Origin: an uncultured Salinisphaerales bacterium
GTDB lineage: Bacteria > Pseudomonadota > Gammaproteobacteria > Nevskiales > CAJXLF01
Length of the DNA stretch: 64,000 bases
Reading direction: 5' to 3'
NCBI GenBank assembly: GCA_913055805.1
Contig: CAJXLF010000005.1
Location: 186,001-250,000, forward strand
Below are positions 9,470 through 18,160 of this stretch, one piece after another (within the stretch, counting starts at the first letter, position 1; every line of letters begins with the position of its first letter). The position numbers were made by a program, and so were the translations under genes. The notes beneath the pieces were generated by a model that did not search any database, was not told the DNA's origin, and was given only the letters and a program-made list of their open reading frames with translations.

Positions 9470-12400
9470 CAAATGTCCTCGCCGTTAATGTGGATGACTG
9501 GTCATGAACAGTGACGACCATGACGGCTTCGGCAGGGGAACGAAACATTTCGTCCGGAATGTCTATCCTGAACCAGTCCTCGACATCTGTTGCCACCGGC
9601 CTTATGTCCATGGCCGCCTGAGGTATGTCGGCGTTATTCGGTATCAGCGCACCGTTGTAAACAACCTGCCATTTGCCACCCTCACTGCCTTTGGCGACAG
9701 GAAGCAGCACAACAGCCTCCGGCCGCCCAAGGCTCGGTGTGGCGCTAAGGCTGACAGGGACGACCTGTTGGCCTGTATCAGGAGTTATAACTGTAGGCAG
9801 ACCGGTAACAGGGCCTGCCCAGGGCGGCTTGACCAGCAGGGGAGGTGGCGCTGAAGCGGTGATGTCCTTTGTTGGACGCTCTTTATCCAGAAACCGCTGA
9901 ATCACTGGATATACATCACGAGCCGCATGCTTGCCTATCCAGCAGTCCTGGTGCCCATATCCTGCTACACGGAAAATTTCATAGTCCCTGCCCGCATCCT
10001 GCATTTCGCAACGCATACGTTCCAGAGTGGCGATATCGCTCAGGCCGTTCTCTTCACCATGGATACTCAAGGTTGGAAAAATCCAGTTCTTGCGCAAGGC
10101 CTTTCTGAAAATGAAGCGATTGCGTCCATACCGGTTGCAGATCATTTGCAGGCGGTTGAAGTGGATAACCTGACTGACTGTTTCGGGGTTCAAGGGGCCG
10201 AAGAAGTCGTCAATATATTCCAGCGTATGGTGGTCGATATTGGCAAGTTTGAAATCTCGCCCGTACATGGCGTCCATTCGATGGCGTGTGCCGACGAACT
10301 CCGTCCCTCGCCAAGGCGGCCAGCAGGGGTTCTCAAGCAGGAATTCGTCGTCGGGATAGGGCAGTGTGGCCAGTAATCTGTCCATCAGTTGTTCGGCCAG
10401 CCCCGGTGTTCGGGAGGGACGGAACTGGTAATTTTCCACCGGCAGAAAATAACGGAGATAGTTCGTAACGTAAGCACTGAAAACATTACGAGGACTGAAC
10501 ACTACCAGGGGCCCAACCTGTGACAACACCACGCGGCGGATACGTTGTGGCAGGGCATGACGCTGGGCGCGGTACTCGTCACGAAAGCCCTCGTCCCAAT
10601 CGGTGATGATTTCATGCGCGGGGCGGTCAGCTGTCAGAACAGCCATGCTGAACATCACTGACCCCATGCAGTGTGCGAGTACGTCTATTTTCTTGCCGCC
10701 GGTGGCATGGAAGATATGGTCGATAGCGGCGGGTATGTCCTTCATGCCGACTCGTTCGAAAGTCCAGGGTTGGGTGGCAGTGGGCAGACCACAGCTGGTA
10801 CGCAGATCGACGACCCAGATGTCTCTGCCGGATTCGTGCAATGTGCGCGCTATATCACTGGGCGGCGCATGATGGGCGAAGGTCGTGCCGCTGGCACTGT
10901 AACCATGGAACATGGCGACGGGTGTGGCATCCGCTGATTTTCCCCTGTAGCGAGTCAGGCGGACATGAATCGGTTGATGCTTGATTTGATCGACCACCAG
11001 TGTGGTAATTTCGGGTTCCGGCAGACCGGGGATCCTGCCTGGTAGACGCTCGGGTTCATTGAGCGGGGGTTCGGGCAGGCGCGCGTTCCATATGTGGATG
11101 CTGAAGAGCATGCGGATGAAATAGCCTGCCAGTGCAAGCAGGTCACTGAGGGCCTCTACCTGGTTTTCCTGACCGACGATTCTGAATAAAGGTATGCCGG
11201 TATTGGCCATAAAGCCGTTATCCAGGCTCAGAAGGTTTTTGCTGCCGCGCCTTCCGGGGCTTCTAGCCAGACCCGGCATTTCAGTTACCGTCATTTCCAT
11301 CATTTGCCGCCAGGGGTTGCTGGGGCGGGCATAGGTAATGCGTTTCACGCCCCTCAATGAGGCTGTTGCTGGCCAGTCCAGCAGCTGCTGCTGTGAGGGT
11401 TGGCCGATACCCAGGTCATATTCAAACAGCCGGACTTCTCCGGCATGAGAAGCCAGACGAAGGGCATCCAGGAACCTGGATTTGATTGCTTGCAGCCAGC
11501 AACGCTGAATGTGCTGCTGTGCAAGACGCTGTTTGTGTCTGGCCGTAAAAAACTGCCAGCTGTCCCGCATACCCCGGTTACGCCACCAGGCCCAGAGCGC
11601 ACGGCTGGTCCGCAGGCAGCTGTTGGCAGATTCCCGGCGCATGATGGTGAGACTGCCCTCGAGCGGGGCTATTAACAAAGCCCGCTCATCAAGATACTGT
11701 TCGCGCTGTTCTGCGGTACAGTTTTTCTCTCTTAATTCATGCCAGGCTTTGGGTTCGAATATGCGGATTCGGCTCTGTCGATCTTTCTGGCTCTGATCGC
11801 CAATGGTGAGGACTGGGTGTTTCAGCGCGCCGAATTCATCAGTTTCCAGCAGATCTCGCAATGGAAGTTTTTCATAATGCAGTGTCAGTTCGGCGGAAAA
11901 CTCCTTCTTTCGCCCCTTGCTGTCGGCTAGAGTTACGGGCCCGCTGAGTCTTTCCGTGAATTCACCAATGGTCGGTTGTGGATGACCCCGGGTAAGAATC
12001 TCCTTTTTTGCGTCCCGCCATACAGGCCGCCTTGTTGGCTGACCGGCTGTAGTGTCTGTATCGCTTCGTGGCTTGAGTATCCATTGCTTTTTTAATTCGC
12101 GTACAGCCCGCAGGGAGACAGCGGCAATAGTCAGTGCGGGGTTGGTACCCAATGCGGCAGGGATGATTGAGCCATCAAGCACGACCAGCCCCTCGTGATA
12201 AGGATTCTCATGCTCGGCTGCTGCGGGATTGAATACCCGGCCCAGGTCATCCACAACCCCCTGTTTTGCGTCGTCCGCCATGCCGCAGCCCCCGAGTGGA
12301 TGTACTGTAAGCAGGGGGCCGCGCTGATTGTTGATTAGCGCTTGCATGTTGCCGGGCAGTAATTGCCAAAGTGGATTGGCTATTGTGATGCCGGCCAGGC

Positions 12401-13931
12401 CTGCGCTTTCGGCGAGGTCTCTGAGTTTCTCGATCTGGCTTTCAAAAAGTGGATGATTTTTTATGCCGGGCCAACGGATACTCACGGCTCCGTCACTGAG
12501 ACGACTTGCTGATTGTCTTTCGAGTCGCATGACGCCTTGGGCGCCATCGTCACCCATGGCAGCGTAAATCTGCGTGTTACCAATGGCTGTCTCATGCACG
12601 GCAAAGGGGTCGGAGGCCGGGTGTCCATGATGATGCTGCGATGTGTCTGCTTTTTCGAACCAGTGTAACGTCGATGCCGTGCTGTAAACTTCCTCGAATG
12701 CGCGGCGCATGGAGCCCGGCACGGCCAGCTCTTCAAGTGTCAATTTGGGACGATACTTCTCACCGGGCTTTCCCCCGGTCGTCTTGATTACTGTTGTGAT
12801 GGTGGGCCCTATCGCACGTCCATCAGGCTGTTCGTTTTCGTCGGCAACCGCATTAACCTTCTGTTTTTGATGAAAGCCTGCCGCGATCATGTCGCCATTG
12901 GTTGAAAAGTGCCGCCCGAGTTGTTGGGAAAACAGCAGCTGGCGGCTGTTTTCTTGCGAGCGCAGCAGTATTTCAGTTGAGCCGAGTGTGCCTGCGGCCA
13001 GTATGACGCGCCGCGCGCGTATTCTGACAGGCTTGCCTTGCCGCTCATTCAGATGTTTGTCTGTGTAAACCGTGTTCAGTACCCAGTGTTCAGGTATGTC
13101 GGCCTCTGCCGGGGTACGGTCCAGATCCAGCACCGTTGCTCCCGTATAGATGTCAGCGCCCAGGCGGTAGGCTTTTACCAACAGGTTTGTGTCAAGAGAT
13201 TCCTTGGCGCCATAGTTACAACCTGTGGCGCAATCCCCACATCGCTTGCAAGCATTGAGTTTCACTTGGGCACAGGTTTCGTGCCCATTGTCATTGGCGA
13301 TCGAGATGGCGGCCTTGTACAGCGTGTCGCCCTCTGCTCCGAGTTTCGAGAATGCGAGGTGTTTATTAAGTTTCTTGCTACTGCAAGGGGTGGTTGTGCT
13401 GATAGTGTTGTCCTGGCCATCCTGTATGACGCCAAGTAACAGACGGGCGTCTTGATAGTAATCATCCAGGGCTTTGCGAGTCCGCAGTGCTTCAGGCCAG
13501 CGATCGCCGAATATGTCAGTGTCGGGTGTCTCCATGACGCCGGCATTGATCAGCGACCCTCCACCCAGACCATTGGCGACCAGGGTGCTGACATCGGCGC
13601 CTAGTTTGAGATCAAAAAGACCCTGTCGTTGGCCTGAAGGATAAGCTGAGGCGGGAAGAGTGAAGCGCAGATGTCCGGGCAGTTCACTCAAGCGGGCCGG
13701 AAATTTTCCGGGCAGATATTCCAGGCCGCGTTCTAGTACGCAAACCGAGAGAGGTGAGCCGGAGGCCGTGTTCATAGCAGCCAGTTCGGCGGCGGCAATG
13801 GCGCCGCCATATCCACTGCCGATGATGACGATATCAAGGATCAGGGGTTGAGGCTGATCCTCTGCTTGCAGCGCTTCAGCGGCCAGTTCAGCGAAGTCTT
13901 TTGAGATCCATCGTTCCGTCGCCATTGCCAC
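9456..13931 (-). CDS. GMC (cholesterol-oxidase-like) oxidoreductase fused to alpha/beta hydrolase
   Basis: A 1491-residue multidomain protein. The N-terminal part (about 1-610) is an FAD-dependent GMC-type oxidoreductase: the FAD motif IIGSGYGGAIAAAEL lies near residue 36, a Cys-rich CKRCGDCATGC near 226-236, and the C-terminal LHPLGGCG plus LGTNPALTIAA motif near 540-600. A linker region of unknown fold (about 640-960) follows. An alpha/beta hydrolase domain (about 1000-1340) shows MFHGYSASG (oxyanion region), VLAHCMGS at the nucleophile elbow and GYGHQDCW with the likely catalytic His. The elbow carries Cys where lipases and esterases have Ser. The C-terminal 150 residues are not recognised. 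Similar fusions are annotated as cholesterol or choline oxidases, but no substrate is established here. The gene lies 24 bp after the hybrid kinase and overlaps the PhoD-like gene. Confidence 0.85.
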   Translation of the reverse strand: MAMATERWISKDFAELAAEALQAEDQPQPLILDIVIIGSGYGGAIAAAELAAMNTASGSPLSVCVLERGLEYLPGKFPARLSELPGHLRFTLPASAYPSGQRQGLFDLKLGADVSTLVANGLGGGSLINAGVMETPDTDIFGDRWPEALRTRKALDDYYQDARLLLGVIQDGQDNTISTTTPCSSKKLNKHLAFSKLGAEGDTLYKAAISIANDNGHETCAQVKLNACKRCGDCATGCNYGAKESLDTNLLVKAYRLGADIYTGATVLDLDRTPAEADIPEHWVLNTVYTDKHLNERQGKPVRIRARRVILAAGTLGSTEILLRSQENSRQLLFSQQLGRHFSTNGDMIAAGFHQKQKVNAVADENEQPDGRAIGPTITTVIKTTGGKPGEKYRPKLTLEELAVPGSMRRAFEEVYSTASTLHWFEKADTSQHHHGHPASDPFAVHETAIGNTQIYAAMGDDGAQGVMRLERQSASRLSDGAVSIRWPGIKNHPLFESQIEKLRDLAESAGLAGITIANPLWQLLPGNMQALINNQRGPLLTVHPLGGCGMADDAKQGVVDDLGRVFNPAAAEHENPYHEGLVVLDGSIIPAALGTNPALTIAAVSLRAVRELKKQWILKPRSDTDTTAGQPTRRPVWRDAKKEILTRGHPQPTIGEFTERLSGPVTLADSKGRKKEFSAELTLHYEKLPLRDLLETDEFGALKHPVLTIGDQSQKDRQSRIRIFEPKAWHELREKNCTAEQREQYLDERALLIAPLEGSLTIMRRESANSCLRTSRALWAWWRNRGMRDSWQFFTARHKQRLAQQHIQRCWLQAIKSRFLDALRLASHAGEVRLFEYDLGIGQPSQQQLLDWPATASLRGVKRITYARPSNPWRQMMEMTVTEMPGLARSPGRRGSKNLLSLDNGFMANTGIPLFRIVGQENQVEALSDLLALAGYFIRMLFSIHIWNARLPEPPLNEPERLPGRIPGLPEPEITTLVVDQIKHQPIHVRLTRYRGKSADATPVAMFHGYSASGTTFAHHAPPSDIARTLHESGRDIWVVDLRTSCGLPTATQPWTFERVGMKDIPAAIDHIFHATGGKKIDVLAHCMGSVMFSMAVLTADRPAHEIITDWDEGFRDEYRAQRHALPQRIRRVVLSQVGPLVVFSPRNVFSAYVTNYLRYFLPVENYQFRPSRTPGLAEQLMDRLLATLPYPDDEFLLENPCWPPWRGTEFVGTRHRMDAMYGRDFKLANIDHHTLEYIDDFFGPLNPETVSQVIHFNRLQMICNRYGRNRFIFRKALRKNWIFPTLSIHGEENGLSDIATLERMRCEMQDAGRDYEIFRVAGYGHQDCWIGKHAARDVYPVIQRFLDKERPTKDITASAPPPLLVKPPWAGPVTGLPTVITPDTGQQVVPVSLSATPSLGRPEAVVLLPVAKGSEGGKWQVVYNGALIPNNADIPQAAMDIRPVATDVEDWFRIDIPDEMFRSPAEAVMVVTVHDQSSTLTARTFDENF

Positions 13932-13955
13932 CCCCTTGCGACGTCGGCGTCGTTG

Positions 13956-15782
13956 TTAGTTATTACTGTGATGCCCTCCACAGGCATTCTGAATTGATTG
14001 CCTCAATACCTGCGGGGCAACGGGCTTATGCAGCATTTCGATGCCGGCCAGCTTCGCCTCACGCAGACGGTTGGGTGCGGTATCGCCGCTGATCAGCAGA
14101 GCGGGCACATTCGGCACGAGTGAGCGTACGGCTTTTATGGTGTTAATGCCGTTATCTGTGCCGCGCAGACGCAGGTCAGCCAGTACCAGCTGTGGGGGAT
14201 GACGTGTCGCCATTTCTACTGCCTGTTCTGTGGAGTCGGCCACATCCACGCTGAAGCCCATGCTATCCAGCAGCGTCTGCATGCCGATGCGGACTTCGGC
14301 TTCATCATCCACAACCAGGACATGTTGATAGGGAAAATTATTGTTCACTTCTGGCTCCTGATCATCATTAGTATTTTCTATATGTGCCACGGGCTGGGGC
14401 AGCTCCAGTTCAAAACGACTGCCCAGCCCGGGGCGGGATTCCATGTTGAGTTCGATATTCAGCATGTTGGTTAGTCGCTTGACTATAGAGAGGCCAAGTC
14501 CCAGGCCCTTGTTACGGTCACGTTCGGGGTTGCCGACCTGGTAGAACTCTTCAAATATTTTCTTCTGTTCGCTTTCAGCAATGCCCTGACCGGTATCCTC
14601 AATGCGTAAATAGTATTTGCCAGCACGTTTTTCCGTAGAAAGGGTGATCTGGCCCACGTCGGTATATTTGACGGCATTGGAAAGGAGATTGCGTATGATT
14701 CTTTCCAGAAGTACAGGGTCTGTTTTGACGGGCGGAAGGGGGTCGCAGTGCTGGCTCGTCAGCAGCAGGCCCTTTTCCTCGCAGAGCGGCTTGTATTCCT
14801 GTTCGATGTTATCCAGCAGCTGCCTCAGGTCGATGATTGACGTCCTGATTTCTACGACACCTGCGTCGAGCTTGGAGATGTCGAGCAGTGCATCCAGCTG
14901 GGAGGCGAGGGTGTCGAGTGCAGTGTTGATGTGATTCGTTATATCGCGTGTTTTTTCATCCAGCTCGCGCATGGAGAGCGCGGCGCTAAACAGAGAGAGC
15001 GTATGAATCGGTTGCCGCAGATCATGGCTGGCCGAAGCGAGAAAGCGGGTCTTGGCATTGTTGGCGGCTTCGGCATCAGCCAGTGCGCGCGAGAGCTGAT
15101 GGTTCAGTTGCCGTTCTTTCTCGCGTATTTCGAAGGATTCCCGGAATACCCGGTGAGCATCCCGCGCCAGGCCAATCAGCAGGAGCCCGAAAATCAGCAG
15201 TAACAAACCCAGGGCGACTTCGCGCCAGCCTGCTTCGGGTAAACCCGGGCTGATAATCCACAGTGGCACCATGGCGGCGAATGCCGGAATCAGATAGCCC
15301 AGAAATATAGGTAAATAGCCGGCAGTGGTTGCGACGGCACCTGTACACAGGGCAGTCAGAATGACGGACTGAATGGCCCGTTCAAATTCCGGCAGCAACG
15401 GGAAAAAGAAAAGCGAAGAACCATGCACCAGGCCGTTTAGAATGCTCAGCGCAATGGCGATGTGAATACGATCCTGAGCACTGCTGTGCTTCATGTGTGG
15501 CAGCCGCGGCAGAATCAGCAGGCGAATGAGCAAGACAACGGCCACGGCAACCAGCCAGCTGCCCCAGATATATCGGGGCAGATATTCGGCGGCAAAAGCG
15601 GCGATGATAATTGCCGCCAGGAAGGCGGCAATAGGTACACGTCGGCTCTGTTTGGCAATGAGATGCAGTAACTCATCTTCCAGAGTTGCGCTCTCGGGGT
15701 TATAGGCATGCGTGCGTACAGCAACCCGCCGACCCGACGTAGGTCTTTTCCTAAACAGGGAAGGTAAGATCATCTCCTGCAT
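13956..15782 (-). CDS. Hybrid sensor histidine kinase with C-terminal receiver
   Basis: A 608-residue membrane kinase. The N-terminal 40 residues are cytoplasmic, then about six to seven hydrophobic helices (about 45-215) form the sensing module; no PAS domain is evident. HisKA has the phospho-acceptor in ASASHDLRQPIHTL (His about 254). The HATPase domain shows NLLSNAVKYT, EDTGQGIAESE and KGLGLGLSIVKRL. A receiver domain (about 480-600) has VVDDEAEVR and the phospho-Asp in LADLRLRGTDNG (about 534). This SHDLRQP-type hybrid commonly pairs with LuxR-type regulators, as found 6 kb away on the other strand. It starts the minus-strand group that includes the GMC fusion and the PhoD-like gene. Confidence 0.9.
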   Translation of the reverse strand: MQEMILPSLFRKRPTSGRRVAVRTHAYNPESATLEDELLHLIAKQSRRVPIAAFLAAIIIAAFAAEYLPRYIWGSWLVAVAVVLLIRLLILPRLPHMKHSSAQDRIHIAIALSILNGLVHGSSLFFFPLLPEFERAIQSVILTALCTGAVATTAGYLPIFLGYLIPAFAAMVPLWIISPGLPEAGWREVALGLLLLIFGLLLIGLARDAHRVFRESFEIREKERQLNHQLSRALADAEAANNAKTRFLASASHDLRQPIHTLSLFSAALSMRELDEKTRDITNHINTALDTLASQLDALLDISKLDAGVVEIRTSIIDLRQLLDNIEQEYKPLCEEKGLLLTSQHCDPLPPVKTDPVLLERIIRNLLSNAVKYTDVGQITLSTEKRAGKYYLRIEDTGQGIAESEQKKIFEEFYQVGNPERDRNKGLGLGLSIVKRLTNMLNIELNMESRPGLGSRFELELPQPVAHIENTNDDQEPEVNNNFPYQHVLVVDDEAEVRIGMQTLLDSMGFSVDVADSTEQAVEMATRHPPQLVLADLRLRGTDNGINTIKAVRSLVPNVPALLISGDTAPNRLREAKLAGIEMLHKPVAPQVLRQSIQNACGGHHSNN

Positions 15783-16075
15783 CGGCCTGATTGCATGAAG
15801 CCTCTGAATACATTCTTATCCGCCTAACCATAAGCCAACCATTCTCCCCAGTATATTAGCCATTGGTCTAGTTTTAGCGGCATTTTTAGGCCGTAGTACG
15901 ACTTTTACTAATACTTCCGTCTAATTGTTATTCCGCGCCCGGCAAACCATTATTACCTCTAGTTCTCATACAGGGGATTCGAGAGGCAGGCGAGGGAACG
16001 TAAACCTGATGTTGTCTCTGGAACGCGGATTAGCGCCCCGAGCGCTATTCAAATAATAAGAGTGTTGTCCTAGTT
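15783..16075. other. Intergenic region upstream of the hybrid kinase
   Basis: No credible ORF in either strand. The left part should hold the kinase promoter on the minus strand. On the plus strand the last 130 bp (from about 15945) contain four GGA trinucleotides and lead into a terminator with eight T residues, so a small plus-strand RNA is possible but unproven. Confidence 0.4.
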
Positions 16076-16106
16076 AAACTGCCCGCCTGCCTGGGCAGTT
16101 TTTTTT
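16076..16106. terminator. Hairpin terminator between kinase region and SUF operon
   Basis: AAACTGCCC (16076-16084) pairs with GGGCAGTTT (16093-16101) around an 8-nt loop. On the plus strand it is followed by eight T. On the minus strand it lies 15-20 nt after the Rieske gene with only a short T run (TTTAACT), so it may end the SUF operon but is built more strongly for plus-strand transcripts. Confidence 0.75.
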
Positions 16107-16120
16107 CGTCCCGTCGAAAT

Positions 16121-16441
16121 TCAGTCCCAGCGGTCGTCCCGGATCTGTATTTCGGCGTTTTCTATCCTCAGGGGAAAACAGTAGACGTCTTCATAGGCCG
16201 GGGGTGTGAGCGCCTTGCCATTGCGAATGCAGAACCTGGCCCCATGTCTGGGGCAGATCACCTCATCGTCTTCCACTTCGCCGGAAGCCAACTCCCCGCC
16301 GTCGTGGGTACAGAGATCCTCAATCGCGAAGTATTGTCCGTCGATGTTATAAACGGCGACGGGGATGTCATCGACATCGATGAGCCGGCATTTGCCAGGC
16401 TTGATATCACCTTCGGCGGCAACCGTAATCCAATCACTCAT
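16121..16441 (-). CDS. Rieske [2Fe-2S] ferredoxin-like protein of the SUF operon
   Basis: A 106-residue soluble Rieske-type protein. The two ligand boxes are CTHDGG and CPRHGA, giving the Cys-X-His ... Cys-X2-His set for a [2Fe-2S] cluster. There is no signal peptide or membrane anchor, so it resembles biphenyl-dioxygenase-type or NirD-like ferredoxins. It is last in the SUF operon, 9 bp after sufU; such Rieske genes are often placed here in gammaproteobacteria. It may be an electron donor during cluster assembly, but that role is inferred from position. Confidence 0.9.
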   Translation of the reverse strand: MSDWITVAAEGDIKPGKCRLIDVDDIPVAVYNIDGQYFAIEDLCTHDGGELASGEVEDDEVICPRHGARFCIRNGKALTPPAYEDVYCFPLRIENAEIQIRDDRWD

Positions 16442-16450
16442 GCCAGGGCC

Positions 16451-16900
16451 TTATTCCGTAGTGACGGGTTTTTCGCTATTGCTCAGTGCGGCTTTGAGCG
16501 TGTGGCCTGCAAGGGTGGCGCATTTCACCCGGGTGGGATATTCACGAACGCCGGACAGCACAGCCAGCTTGCCCAGGCGCTCGGTGTCAGGAAGGTTTTC
16601 CTGATTGGTCAGCATGCCGTGGTAGGCGTCAAACAGTTTTTCGGCTTCGCTGATAGTCTTGCCCTTGAGCGATTCTGTCATCAGTGAAGCAGCAGCCATG
16701 GAAATTGCGCAGCCACTGCCTGTGAAGCCGATATCCTGGATAACGTCATTCTCGATTTGCAGGTACAGTGCGATCTGGTCGCCACATAGGGGATTGAATC
16801 CCTTGGCTTCATGGCTATGTGGTTCCAGAGCGCGAAAATTACGCGGTTTACGGCCATGGTCGATAACCACTTCCTGGTAAAGGTCTCTGAGGTCGTTCAT
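16451..16900 (-). CDS. sufU: SufU-type Fe-S cluster assembly protein
   Basis: A 149-residue IscU/NifU N-terminal-fold protein. The three conserved Cys are in NPLCGDQ, GSGCAIS and VKCATL. The insertion between the second and third Cys (about residues 85-120) marks the SufU rather than the IscU group. Bacillus SufU is a zinc-dependent sulfur-transfer partner of SufS, and no SufE is encoded in this operon, so SufU probably fills that role here. It begins a few bases after sufS. Confidence 0.92.
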   Translation of the reverse strand: MNDLRDLYQEVVIDHGRKPRNFRALEPHSHEAKGFNPLCGDQIALYLQIENDVIQDIGFTGSGCAISMAAASLMTESLKGKTISEAEKLFDAYHGMLTNQENLPDTERLGKLAVLSGVREYPTRVKCATLAGHTLKAALSNSEKPVTTE

Positions 16901-16906
16901 ACAGAA

Positions 16907-18160
16907 TCAGCCAAAAAGTTCGTGTACGCGCTGCAGGGCACGCACCAGGGCGTCGATATCGTCGCGTGTGTTGTAGCAGGCCAGGGAGGCGCGGGCGGTG
17001 GCCGGCACGCCGAAACGTTCCATCACCGGCATGGCGCAATGATGGCCGGCACGGATAGCCACGCCCTCGTGGTCGACAATGGTGCCGATGTCATGCGGGT
17101 GGGCATTCTCCATCACGAAGGACAGAATACCGGCCTTGCGTTGTGCGGTACCCACCAGGCGAATGTCGCCGATAGCGCTGACCTGCTGCGTAGCATAGTC
17201 GAGCAGATCGTGTTCATAGGCCTGTACCAGGGCCAGGTCCAGGCTGTTGACGTAATCAATGGCGGCACCCAGGCCCACCGCGCCGGCAATATTCGGCGTG
17301 CCGGCCTCGAATTTGTAGGGCAGTTCGTTCCAGGTGCTGCCGGAAAAACTCACCGTGCGGATCATGTCGCCGCCGCCCTGATAAGGTGGCATGACGTCGA
17401 GCAGGGCCTCTCGTGCATAGAGCACGCCGATGCCGGTCGGGCCGAACAGCTTGTGGCCGGAAAAGGCATAGAAATCCGCGCCCAGTGCCTGGACATCCAC
17501 CGGCAGGTGCGCCACAGCCTGGGCGCCGTCGATCAGTACCGGAATATCATGCGCATGCGCGGCGCGGATGATCTGTTCGATCGGGTTGATGGTGCCTAAG
17601 GCGTTGGATACGTGGCCGACCGCGACCAGTTTCGTGCGCTCGGGAGAGAGCAGGCGTTCGAATTCTTCGTAAACGATTTCGCCGGCGTCGCTGATCGGCA
17701 CGACCTTGAGTTCGGCGCCGCTGCGCTCACAGAGCAGCTGCCAGGGCACGATATTGGAGTGGTGCTCCATGTGTGAAATCAGGATCTCGTCACCGGCCTG
17801 CAGACGCGGTCCAAGATAGCTGTGGGCCACAAGGTTGATGGCTTCCGTGGTGCCGCGGGTAAAGACAATCTCGCGCTCGGAGGCGGCGTGGATGAAATCG
17901 CGTACCTTGGCGCGGGCGCCTTCGTAATCGGCCGTCGCGCGCTCGGACAGGGCATGCACACCGCGATGCACATTACTGTTGTCAGCCGCGTAATAGTGGC
18001 TGACCGCATCAATCACGCTCTGTGGTTTCTGTGTGGTGGCGCCGTTGTCCAGGTAGACCAGCGGCTTGCCATAGATCTCCTGGTGCAGGATGGGAAAATC
18101 CGCACGGATGCGCGCCACATCCAGCGGCGGCTGCAGGGTTTGTGAAGTGACCGCACTCAT
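16907..18160 (-). CDS. sufS: Cysteine desulfurase SufS
   Basis: A 417-residue group II cysteine desulfurase that removes sulfur from cysteine as an enzyme persulfide. The PLP lysine is in SGHKLFGPTGIGVL, the PLP histidine region is HMEHHSN, and the active-site Cys lies in RAGHHCAMP near residue 370. The ATG shares one base with the sufD stop codon (TAATG), showing tight coupling. It supplies sulfur to the SufBCD scaffold, most likely through SufU. Confidence 0.95.
   Translation of the reverse strand: MSAVTSQTLQPPLDVARIRADFPILHQEIYGKPLVYLDNGATTQKPQSVIDAVSHYYAADNSNVHRGVHALSERATADYEGARAKVRDFIHAASEREIVFTRGTTEAINLVAHSYLGPRLQAGDEILISHMEHHSNIVPWQLLCERSGAELKVVPISDAGEIVYEEFERLLSPERTKLVAVGHVSNALGTINPIEQIIRAAHAHDIPVLIDGAQAVAHLPVDVQALGADFYAFSGHKLFGPTGIGVLYAREALLDVMPPYQGGGDMIRTVSFSGSTWNELPYKFEAGTPNIAGAVGLGAAIDYVNSLDLALVQAYEHDLLDYATQQVSAIGDIRLVGTAQRKAGILSFVMENAHPHDIGTIVDHEGVAIRAGHHCAMPVMERFGVPATARASLACYNTRDDIDALVRALQRVHELFG

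Noticed and set aside
13038-13439. Long plus-strand ORFs opposite the GMC fusion and the SUF genes
   Set aside because: They are antisense frames of strongly conserved minus-strand genes, without ribosome binding sites or recognisable domains.
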